This document shows positions 1 to 5,390 of a stretch of DNA of 9,897 nt, in pieces (position 1 is the first letter of the stretch; every line of letters begins with the position of its first letter). This DNA comes from Pseudomonadota bacterium. GTDB taxonomy: Bacteria > Pseudomonadota > Gammaproteobacteria > Burkholderiales > SHXO01. The position numbers and the translations under genes were made by a program. The notes below the pieces were generated by a model, which made no database searches, had not been told where the DNA came from, and saw only the letters and a program-made list of their open reading frames with translations. The stretch is taken from assembly GCA_023430065.1 (NCBI GenBank), contig JAEZCG010000259.1, positions 1 to 9,897 on the forward strand, in the 5' to 3' direction.

Positions 1-386
1 TCGCCGACGTCCTTCTCCTCGACCCAGCAGGCGCGCAGGACGGCGCCGGTCAGGGCCATGGCCGGGTGCGGGCCCAGCCGCGTCGCGGCCACGATCAGCA
101 GCGACGCGGGTTCCGGATTGGTCGGGAAATACTTCGGCTCGAGCGTCAGCGGCAGGTCCAGATAGCTGCGCCAGCGCTTCAACTCCATCATGCGATAGGC
201 CTGACGTTGCGGGGCGCGCTTGGCCAGCGGCAGTCCGCCGGATATCGGGAAGACCTTGCCACCGATGTCGCAGGGCTTGACGCGGATCGTTGCGCCGTGT
301 CGTGCGCACATCGCCGCGAAACGCTCGTGGCCCAGGTAGGTCCAGGGGGAGACGGGCGTGAAGTAGTAGTCGACGGTCTTGGTCAT
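1..386 (-). CDS. 2-hydroxychromene-2-carboxylate isomerase-like protein (DsbA/thioredoxin fold), 3' part outside window
   Basis: Reading the minus strand from the ATG at 386-384 gives 128 residues with no stop before the window edge, so the C-terminal part is missing. The N-terminus is a beta strand followed by TPVSPWTYLG (residues 10-19). This matches the first strand and active-site loop of the NahD/kappa-GST family, where the Ser of an F-x-SP-[FW]-x-YL motif (here Ser13) contacts glutathione. Further in, LKRWRSYLDLPL (about 80-91), then PKYFPTNPEPASLLIVAA (about 95-112), match the helical insertion of this family. Characterised members isomerise 2-hydroxychromene-2-carboxylate in naphthalene degradation with glutathione, but many homologues have no known substrate. 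It starts 20 bp after the stop of the UxaA large subunit on the same strand and is probably the last known gene of that transcript. The ribosome site is weak (GAAG 5 nt upstream). No aromatic-degradation genes are near, so the real substrate may differ. The family call is fairly firm; the reaction is not. Confidence 0.82.
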   Translation of the reverse strand, partial: MTKTVDYYFTPVSPWTYLGHERFAAMCARHGATIRVKPCDIGGKVFPISGGLPLAKRAPQRQAYRMMELKRWRSYLDLPLTLEPKYFPTNPEPASLLIVAATRLGPHPAMALTGAVLRACWVEEKDVG

Positions 387-406
387 GAGCTTCGATACGG
401 GAAGGG

Positions 407-1606
407 TCAGGCCGCCGACGGGAGACAGGCCGGTCCGAGCGGCTCGAACGACTTGTAGGTAAGGATGAACTCCTGGTGGCCGAGCGCCTCCGACTTGGTC
501 TGTTCGCCGGCGGCCACGCGCAGCACCAGCTCGTAGATCTCGCGCCCGACCTCGTCGAGCGTGGCACGGCCTTCGAGGATGCGGCCGGCATCGACGTCCA
601 TGTCCTCGCTCATGCGCTTGTAGGTGGCCGGGTTGGCGCACACCTTGACGACCGGCGCCAGCGCCGATCCCACCACCGATCCGCGTCCGGTGGAGAACAG
701 GATGAGGTGGCTGCCGCAGGCGATCAGTTCGGCGATCTCGGCGTTGTCGCTGATGTTGGGAAACCCGAAGCGCGGCTCGCCGTCGGGCACCACGTCGAGC
801 AGGTAGAGTCCGCCCGCCATCGGCACGTCACCCGGCTTGATGATGCCGCGGATGGTCGATTGTCCCGACTTTGCATACGCGCCGAGCGACTTCTCCTCGA
901 TGGTGGTCAGGCCGCCGTCGGCGTTGCCCGGGCCGATGCTGGCGTGGCCGTAGGTGGCGTAGTACTGCGCGGCCTTGGCCACCGTGTTCACGATCTCCTT
1001 GCCCAGCGCGGGATTGTCGGCGCGCTCGGCCATCCAGTGCTCCATGCCGATCAGCTCACCGGTCTCCTCGAAGATGCAGGTCGCCTGCTGCTCGACGAGG
1101 AAGTCGAAGGCGCGGCCCATCGCCGGATTCGCCGTCAGACCGCTGGTGGCGTCCGAGCCGCCGCAGATGGTACCGACCACGAGCTCCTCGAGCGGCATCG
1201 GCGCGCGCGGCGTGTGCTCGAGCTGCTTCAGCGTCTGTGCGACCCAGGCCTGGCCCTCCGCGATGCTGGTGCGCGTGCCGCCGCTGTCCTGGATCACCAG
1301 CAGCTTCGCCGGGCGTCCGGATTCGCGCACCGTCTCCAGCAGGCGGCCCTTGTTGAAGCCCTCGCAGCCCAGCGACACGAGCAGCACGGCGCCGACGTTC
1401 GGGTGCGTGCACAGCCGCTCGAGCATCTTGTGCGAATAGGCGTTGGGGAAGCAGCCGGGGAAGCCGATCAGATGCGCGCCCCGGTCGCGGTACGGGTGGA
1501 CGATCTCGCGCGAGACGTGGTGTGCGCACTCCACCAGATAGCAGACGGCAACCACGTTGCGGATCCCCTTGCGCCCGTCGGAACGCAGGTATGCCTCGAT
1601 TGCCAT
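407..1606 (-). CDS. UxaA-family (altronate/galactarate dehydratase-type) lyase, large catalytic subunit
   Basis: The 399-residue product corresponds to the catalytic region of altronate/D-galactarate dehydratases, without the N-terminal SAF domain, which the preceding gene encodes. Family motifs appear in order: SDGRKGIRN (9-17), GFPGCFPN (48-55), SLGCEGFNKG (78-87), GTICGGSDATSGLTANPA (145-162), FEETGELIGMEH (179-190), GNADGGLTTIEEKSLG (227-242), FSTGRGS (304-310) and RMSEDMDVDAGRI (331-343). Cytosolic family members remove water from hydroxy-acid sugars in an iron-dependent reaction; relatives with the same split layout (SuyAB) eliminate sulfite from (2R)-3-sulfolactate. Conserved Cys52, Cys81 and Cys148 lie in the motifs where metal binding is expected. 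The start is secure: ATG 1606-1604 overlaps the upstream TGA by one base, and AAGGAGG at 1620-1614 sits 7 nt upstream, inside the end of the small-subunit gene, so translation is probably coupled. Substrate unknown: altronate, galactarate, sulfolactate and other hydroxy acids are all possible. The lack of a fused SAF domain argues against ordinary one-chain UxaA or GarD. Confidence 0.9.
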   Translation of the reverse strand: MAIEAYLRSDGRKGIRNVVAVCYLVECAHHVSREIVHPYRDRGAHLIGFPGCFPNAYSHKMLERLCTHPNVGAVLLVSLGCEGFNKGRLLETVRESGRPAKLLVIQDSGGTRTSIAEGQAWVAQTLKQLEHTPRAPMPLEELVVGTICGGSDATSGLTANPAMGRAFDFLVEQQATCIFEETGELIGMEHWMAERADNPALGKEIVNTVAKAAQYYATYGHASIGPGNADGGLTTIEEKSLGAYAKSGQSTIRGIIKPGDVPMAGGLYLLDVVPDGEPRFGFPNISDNAEIAELIACGSHLILFSTGRGSVVGSALAPVVKVCANPATYKRMSEDMDVDAGRILEGRATLDEVGREIYELVLRVAAGEQTKSEALGHQEFILTYKSFEPLGPACLPSAA

Positions 1607-1938
1607 CAGTGTGCCTCCTTGAGGAACTCGTGCCCGGCGTCGAGCGTATAGGTCGGGATGTAGTCGCTGGTGCAGTTGTGCAGATGGACGTACGCGCCCG
1701 GCGCGATGTCCTGCGTGGCCACGCCGATCGGCGCGCCGTACTTGATCACGCGCTCGCCCTTGCCGATACGCCGCACCGCGAACTTGTGGCCGACCTGCAC
1801 CGCCTGCTCGAGCACGACGCGGCGGCCGGCGATCTCGCGCTCGGTCCCCGCGGGCAGCTCGCTGGCCGCCACCGCGATATTGTCCCCCGGCGCGAGCAGG
1901 AGCACGCCGCTGCCGTCGGTTTTCTGGAAGAAGCTCAA
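1606..1938 (-). CDS. UxaA-family lyase, small subunit (SAF domain)
   Basis: This 110-residue protein is the stand-alone counterpart of the N-terminal SAF domain of altronate dehydratase and the equivalent of SuyA-type small subunits. Typical residues are LAPGDNIAVAASELPAGT (15-32), VGHKFAVRRIGKGERVIKYG (49-68), IGVATQDIAPGAYVHLHN (71-88). The GHK and the VHLHN histidines are the most conserved points of the family. It should form a hetero-oligomer with the large subunit encoded immediately downstream, with which it shares a TGATG stop/start. The start is an unusual TTG (1938-1936), chosen because a strong GAGGAG lies 6 nt upstream and the protein then begins at the usual place for this domain; no in-frame ATG lies nearby. 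The tail CTSDYIPTYTLDAGHEFL extends past the SAF core. Upstream DNA is repeat-filled and separates this gene from the enolase-superfamily gene by about 420 bp, so it may be transcribed by read-through or from a promoter not recognised here. Confidence 0.88.
   Translation of the reverse strand: MSFFQKTDGSGVLLLAPGDNIAVAASELPAGTEREIAGRRVVLEQAVQVGHKFAVRRIGKGERVIKYGAPIGVATQDIAPGAYVHLHNCTSDYIPTYTLDAGHEFLKEAH
1614..1620 (-). promoter_or_regulatory. Ribosome binding site of the UxaA large subunit
   Basis: The minus strand reads AAGGAGG here, a near-perfect anti-SD match, 7 nt before the ATG at 1606. It lies inside the last codons of the small-subunit gene and so supports coupled production of the two subunits. 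Confidence 0.85.
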
Positions 1939-1944
1939 GTTGAT

Positions 1945-1950
1945 CTCCTC
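1945..1950 (-). promoter_or_regulatory. Ribosome binding site that fixes the TTG start of the UxaA small subunit
   Basis: The minus strand reads GAGGAG followed by ATCAAC and then TTG. The strong SD match at 6-nt spacing is the main reason for accepting the rare TTG codon as the start. Confidence 0.8.
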
Positions 1951-1971
1951 ACACGGAGTAGGACAGATTTA

Positions 1972-2139
1972 CCACGAAGACACGAAGGCACGAAGAACTG
2001 CGAACGACATCTGAACACAGAGGATCACCGAGGACGAGCGAAGTCGGACGTACGGTTGTTCATCTGTGTACCTCGGTGTCCTCTGTGTTGAGCGCGCTTA
2101 TCCGTCTTTGCCTTTCTTCGTGTCTTCGTGACTTCGTGG
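1972..2139. repeat. Nested inverted-repeat element (CACGAAG-type), complete copy
   Basis: The outer arms are 1972-1995 and 2116-2139; the right arm, reverse-complemented, matches the left at 22 of 24 positions. Each arm is itself built of three CACGAAG-like heptamers. An inner inverted repeat lies at 2014-2033 (AACACAGAGGATCACCGAGG) and 2071-2089 (CCTCGGTGTCCTCTGTGTT), matching apart from one extra base and near-identical otherwise. The whole can fold as a long two-tier hairpin in DNA or RNA. There is no transposase ORF and no obvious target duplication. The layout resembles miniature inverted-repeat elements or intergenic palindromic repeats rather than an insertion sequence. On the minus-strand transcript it lies between two genes of the same direction, where it could end, pause or stabilise the message. 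Confidence 0.8.
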
Positions 2140-2181
2140 CCGATTCTTTACAGGCTGCTTCTCCGGATCCGCACGTCCTTG
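1984..2181. repeat. Tandem duplication, copy A (198 bp)
   Basis: This block is repeated almost exactly at 2186-2392. It contains most of the inverted-repeat element plus, at 2148-2181, a copy of the last dozen codons and the TAA stop of the neighbouring enolase-superfamily gene (minus-strand sense). The copy differs from B by scattered substitutions and lacks a 9-bp segment (CACAGCGGA) that B has at 2228-2236. The gene-end remnant has no reading frame upstream and is not functional as a gene. Confidence 0.88.
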
Positions 2182-2185
2182 ACAT

Positions 2186-2392
2186 GAAGGCACGAAGAAC
2201 TGCGAACGACATCTGAACACAGAGGACACAGCGGATCATCGAGGAAGAGCGAAGTCGGACGTACGGTTGTTTCTCTGTGTACCTCGGTGTCCTCTGAGTT
2301 GAGCGCGCTTATCCGTCTTTGCCTTTCTTCGTGTCTTCGTGACTTCGTGGTCGATTCTTTACAGACTGCTTCTCCGGATCCGCGCGTCCTTG
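2186..2392. repeat. Tandem duplication, copy B (207 bp), overlapping the 3' end of the dehydratase gene
   Basis: Direct repeat of 1984-2181, separated from it by only 4 bp. Its right end (2359-2392) is the authentic end of the dehydratase coding sequence, so copy B is the original location and copy A the derived one. The left outer arm of the inverted repeat is shortened here to 12 bases (2186-2197), while the right arm 2327-2350 is intact. The 9-bp difference with copy A could be a loss in A or a gain in B. Confidence 0.88.
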
Positions 2393-3567
2393 CGCTTCAG
2401 CACGTCGGGCTGCAGCCTCGTCCCCAGGCCCGGACCGGGCGGGGCGGTGATGTAGCCGTCCTTCAGCGGCGGCAGCTGCGTTACCAGCTTGCCGTACCAG
2501 TCGGTGTAGAAGGCGCGCACCACTTCCTGCACCAGCGTGTTCGGGGCGTTCATCGACAGGTGCACCGACGAGGTGAGCAGGATCGGGCCGGTGCAGTCGT
2601 GCGGGGCGATCGGCAGCTGGTAGGCCTCGGCCATCGTGGCGATCTTCTTCGACTCGCTGATGCCGCCGGTCCAGCCGACGTCGAACATGCACACCGACAC
2701 CGCGCGCTTCTCGAACAGGTCGCGGAAGGCCCAGCGCGTGCCCAGCGTCTCGCTGGCGGTGACCCACACGTCGGTGCGGTGCGCGTACTCCGCGATGGCG
2801 TCGAGGTTGTCCATCTTGATCGGATCCTCGTACCAGAACGGATCGAACTGCTCCAGCGCCTTGGCGATCTTGATGGCGGTGGGCAGGTTCCACAACGAGT
2901 GGAACTCGACGTGGATGTCCATCTTGTCGCCGACTGCCTTGCGGATCTTCTCGAACGGCACCATCGCCTTTTTCAGGTCCGCGTTCGAGATGTAGGTGCC
3001 GTTGCTGGCCTCGGCGTACTCGTCGAAGGGCCAGATCTTCATGCCGGTGTAGCCTTCCTCGAGCAGCGACATCGCCAGCTCGTCGGCGTAGTTCATGAAG
3101 CCGACCAGGTCTTCATAGGGCTGGTACCTGCCTGCATCGCCGGGCATGCCGAAGTTGGCCGTGCCCTGCTCGGACTTGGCGCGCACGTACTGGTAGCCGG
3201 CACAGGTGTTGTAGGCACGTACCTTGTCGCGCGAGGCACCGCCCAGCAGCTGGTAGATCGGCTGGTTGGTCACCTGCCCGAGGAGGTCCCACAGCGCGAT
3301 GTCCACCGCCGAGGCCGCGCGCATCTCGGCGCCCACGGTCTTGAAGCCGAGGTAGTTGTACAGCATGTGCCGGCTGTGCTTGTCGATCTGCAGCGGGTTC
3401 TGGCCGAGCAGGTAGGGCGCGATGGTCTGATGGATATGGGCGATCGCCGGTTCGACCGCATAGAAGGTCTCGCCCAGGCCGACGAGGCCCTCGTCGGTGT
3501 GCACCTGCACCCACAGGACGTTGGGGAACTCCTCCAGGTTGATGGTCTCGATGGCCGTCACTTTCAT
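2359..3567 (-). CDS. Enolase-superfamily sugar-acid dehydratase (mandelate racemase/muconate lactonizing group, DgoD-like)
   Basis: The 402-residue protein has the N-terminal capping domain (1 to about 120) and a TIM barrel. Glu221, Glu247 (WYEDP) and Glu273 (TASET) are spaced 26 and 26 residues, exactly like the metal ligands Asp183, Glu209 and Glu235 of E. coli D-galactonate dehydratase. His223 matches DgoD His185 (general acid), and His323 (IAPHD), 50 residues after the third ligand, matches the His285 base, with Asp296 (MFDVGW) as its dyad partner. Lys177 (GMKIWPF) sits where the KxK motif lies, but the second Lys is Trp179. This predicts Mg-dependent syn-dehydration of an aldonic acid to a 2-keto-3-deoxy acid in the cytosol; the exact sugar acid is unknown. 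Unusual: Glu replaces Asp as first metal ligand. An upstream in-frame ATG (3663) would add 32 Pro/Arg-rich residues without homology, so I start at MKVTAIETI (3567), preceded by a weak GGCGAG. Its last codons are duplicated downstream. Confidence 0.88.
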   Translation of the reverse strand: MKVTAIETINLEEFPNVLWVQVHTDEGLVGLGETFYAVEPAIAHIHQTIAPYLLGQNPLQIDKHSRHMLYNYLGFKTVGAEMRAASAVDIALWDLLGQVTNQPIYQLLGGASRDKVRAYNTCAGYQYVRAKSEQGTANFGMPGDAGRYQPYEDLVGFMNYADELAMSLLEEGYTGMKIWPFDEYAEASNGTYISNADLKKAMVPFEKIRKAVGDKMDIHVEFHSLWNLPTAIKIAKALEQFDPFWYEDPIKMDNLDAIAEYAHRTDVWVTASETLGTRWAFRDLFEKRAVSVCMFDVGWTGGISESKKIATMAEAYQLPIAPHDCTGPILLTSSVHLSMNAPNTLVQEVVRAFYTDWYGKLVTQLPPLKDGYITAPPGPGLGTRLQPDVLKRKDARIRRSSL

Positions 3568-3715
3568 TGTCGTGTGCTCGCCGGGGTTCGGTAGGGTGCC
3601 GGGAATTCTAGCCCATCGCCCATGGCCTGCCGCATCCGGCCGGCGCGGTGCAGGCGGCGGCACCCACGCTGCTAAGCGGATCTGAAATTCCGCCCGCGGA
3701 AGCCGATTGAGTGCC

Positions 3716-3744
3716 TTGCTTATAGTTAGCTAGGCAACTAATAT
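3716..3744 (+). promoter_or_regulatory. Sigma70-like promoter with an embedded palindromic operator, upstream of marR-emrAB
   Basis: TTGCTT (3716-3721) and TAATAT (3739-3744) are separated by 17 bp, in an AT-rich patch within GC-rich DNA. The spacer and the first bases of the -10 hold the imperfect palindrome TAGTTAGCTAGGCAACTA (3723-3740), with arms TAGTT/AACTA and 14 of 18 positions symmetrical. A MarR dimer bound there would block RNA polymerase, the usual autoregulation in this family. Transcription should begin close to 3751, i.e. at or next to the first possible ATG of the regulator. The site lies in the 183-bp spacer shared with the divergent dehydratase gene and could affect that gene too. 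Promoter and operator are predicted from sequence only. Confidence 0.55.
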
Positions 3745-3750
3745 GGCGGG

Positions 3751-3816
3751 ATGTTTCGAGTAGAAGTGTCTCGTAATTCAGGAATGTTCCGAGAAGACCT
3801 GTCTCGTAATTTCGGC
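3751..3816 (+). repeat. 33-bp tandem duplication at the 5' end of the MarR gene
   Basis: Units 3751-3783 and 3784-3816 are aligned without gaps. Both start ATGTT(T/C)CGAG and share TGTCTCGTAATT, with a few substitutions between them. Each is 11 codons, encoding MFRVEVSRNSG and MFREDLSRNFG, so the reading frame is kept and two ATG start candidates exist 33 bp apart. An inverted repeat (TCTCGTAA 3769-3776, TTCCGAGA 3787-3794) spans the junction and surrounds the second ATG. Confidence 0.85.
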
Positions 3817-4260
3817 TTCATTCTCAACGACGTGGCGCGCCTGATGCGGACCACCTTCGATCGGCGTGTGCGCTCCCTGGGACTGACCCGATCGCAATGG
3901 TGGGTGCTCAACCACTTGTTTCGCAACGACGGCGCCACCCAGTCGGAGCTGGCGGTCATCCTGGAACTGGAGAAGCCGAGCCTGGGCCGCCTGCTCGACC
4001 GGCTGGAAGCCAAGGGCTGGGTGCGCCGGGAAAACGACGCGGGCGACCGGCGCGTCAGGCGCGTGTTCCTCACCGAGGAGGTGCAGCCGGCGATCAAGGC
4101 GATGCGGGCGGCGGCGGCCGAGGTGCGGCGCGAGGCGCTGGCGGGTCTGGCGGTAGAGGATCAGGAGCGCTTCGTCGACCTGCTGCTCGCAATCAAGAGC
4201 AACCTGGCTCGCGGAGAGAACGGCAGCAACGGCAACGGCGCGCGCCGTAGCAAGGTATGA
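3751..4260 (+). CDS. MarR-family transcriptional regulator
   Basis: The product is 169 residues from the first ATG or 158 from the second (3784). It has the winged helix-turn-helix of MarR proteins. LGLTRSQWWVLNHLFRNDGATQSELA (43-68) holds the first HTH helices. EKPSLGRLLDRLEAKGW (74-90) is the recognition helix. RRENDAGDRRVRRVFLT (92-108) is the wing, with the family's D-x-R-[RA] pattern. Flanking helices 22-41 and about 110-153 should form the dimer interface. Members bind palindromes as dimers and are released by phenolic or drug-like ligands, commonly repressing an adjacent efflux operon; here the stop overlaps the start of the HlyD gene (ATGA), which fits that role. The polar tail GENGSNGNGARRSKV looks disordered. 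The first ATG coincides with the predicted transcription start and would give a nearly leaderless message. The second has only AGGA directly against it, so the true start is undecided. Confidence 0.9.
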   Translation: MFRVEVSRNSGMFREDLSRNFGFILNDVARLMRTTFDRRVRSLGLTRSQWWVLNHLFRNDGATQSELAVILELEKPSLGRLLDRLEAKGWVRRENDAGDRRVRRVFLTEEVQPAIKAMRAAAAEVRREALAGLAVEDQERFVDLLLAIKSNLARGENGSNGNGARRSKV

Positions 4261-5387
4261 GGATGTCAGTGCGGAAGGAAGCAGTAGTGGCGATGTCGCG
4301 GCGGGTCCTGCGGGTGGTGCTCCTGTTGGTCGTGCCTCTGGTCGCCGTCGTGGCGGGTGTGTACGTCTATGCCAAAGGCGGACGCATCCAGGAGACCGAG
4401 AACGCTTACGTCAAGGCGAACATCGTCGCGATCAGTGCCACGGTCAACGGCAAGGTGATCGAAGTCCTCACCCAGGACAACGAGCCGGTGAAGGCTGGTA
4501 GCCTGCTGTTCCGGCTGGATCCGGAGCCGTATCAGATCACCGCGGACGGCGCCCGGGCGCAGATGGAGGTGGTGCGGACCGACGTCCAGTCCTTGCGCGC
4601 GCAGTACCGCGCGACCCTGGCCGAGCGCACCGAGGTGGAGGAGCAGATCGCCTTCCTCGGGCGCCAGCTCGAGCGCCAGGAGATGCTCAAGGAGCGCGGG
4701 ATGAGCCGCGCAGACATCTACGATGAAGCCAAGTTCAAGCTCACCCAGGCGCGTCGCCGGCTGGAGAGCGTGCAGGAAGACTCCAATCGCGTGATCGCCA
4801 GTCTCGGCGGCGATCCCAACCTGACGGCCGAGCGGCACCCGCGTTTCCTGGAGGCGAAGGCCGTGTACGACGCGGCCATGCTCGACATCTCCCGGACCAA
4901 GGTCTATGCGCCGGTGGACGGCGTGGTCAGCAACATGAAGCTGCAGGTCGGCGAGTACGTCGACAAGGGCAAGGCCATGTTCAGCCTGATCGAGAGCGGG
5001 CCCCTGTGGGTGGAGGCGAACTTCAAGGAGACGCAGCTCACGCACATGCGCGAGGGACAGGTCGCCCAGGTCGTCGCCGATGCCTATCCGGACATCAAGT
5101 GGCCGGCCAAGGTCGAGACGATCGCGCCCGCCACCGGCGCCGAGTTCGCGGTCCTGCCGCCGCAGAACGCCACCGGCAACTGGGTCAAGGTCGTGCAGCG
5201 CATTCCCGTGCGCATCCGGGTCGAGCAACCCGTCGGCCTGCCGCCGCTGCGCGCCGGCATGACCGTCACCGTGGCGGTGGACACCGAGCGCCAGCGCGGC
5301 CTCCCGCGCGTGGTGCAGCGCCTGATCGACAGCGGTTACCTGCCGCGTTTGATGGATCCGCGTCCCGCGCTCGCGCATCGACCCTGA
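4257..5387 (+). CDS. EmrA/HlyD-family membrane fusion (periplasmic adaptor) protein
   Basis: The 376-residue reading (start 4257) has one N-terminal membrane anchor (about 17-38, VLRVVLLLVVPLVAVVAG). After it come the first half of a lipoyl-like domain (about 48-90, ENAYVKANIVAISATVNGKV), an alpha-helical coiled-coil hairpin (about 93-205), the second lipoyl half (KVYAPVDGVVSNMKLQVGEYV, 215-235) and a beta-barrel (about 249-345). PPQNATGNWVKVVQRIPVRI (301-320) is characteristic of the EmrA branch. It should link the inner-membrane exporter encoded next to an outer-membrane channel of TolC type; no such channel is encoded in this window. The start is uncertain. ATG 4257 overlaps the marR stop as ATGA and suits coupling, but GTG 4287 has the better ribosome site (GGAAGGA, 7 nt spacing), and ATG 4293 is two codons on; all keep the membrane anchor. 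The gene ends 3 bp before the exporter gene. Confidence 0.92.
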   Translation: MRMSVRKEAVVAMSRRVLRVVLLLVVPLVAVVAGVYVYAKGGRIQETENAYVKANIVAISATVNGKVIEVLTQDNEPVKAGSLLFRLDPEPYQITADGARAQMEVVRTDVQSLRAQYRATLAERTEVEEQIAFLGRQLERQEMLKERGMSRADIYDEAKFKLTQARRRLESVQEDSNRVIASLGGDPNLTAERHPRFLEAKAVYDAAMLDISRTKVYAPVDGVVSNMKLQVGEYVDKGKAMFSLIESGPLWVEANFKETQLTHMREGQVAQVVADAYPDIKWPAKVETIAPATGAEFAVLPPQNATGNWVKVVQRIPVRIRVEQPVGLPPLRAGMTVTVAVDTERQRGLPRVVQRLIDSGYLPRLMDPRPALAHRP

Positions 5388-5390
5388 TCC

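Noticed and set aside
476..1651. 391-codon open frame on the plus strand
   Set aside because: It lies opposite the UxaA large-subunit gene, shows no family motifs and is rich in Arg/Ala/His/Gly/Asp as expected from the complement of a GC-rich gene.
1972..2392. Insertion sequence
   Set aside because: Inverted arms exist but there is no transposase frame, and the direct repeat is explained by tandem duplication rather than by target-site duplication.
2287..3594. 435-codon open frame on the plus strand
   Set aside because: Antisense to the enolase-superfamily gene, whose active-site spacing is exact; this frame begins inside repeat DNA and has low-complexity composition.
3568..3663. 32-residue N-terminal extension of the dehydratase
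   Set aside because: The extra residues (MPPPAPRRPDAAGHGRW...) are Pro/Arg-rich, unlike any enolase-superfamily N-terminus, and the protein starts normally at MKVTAIETI.
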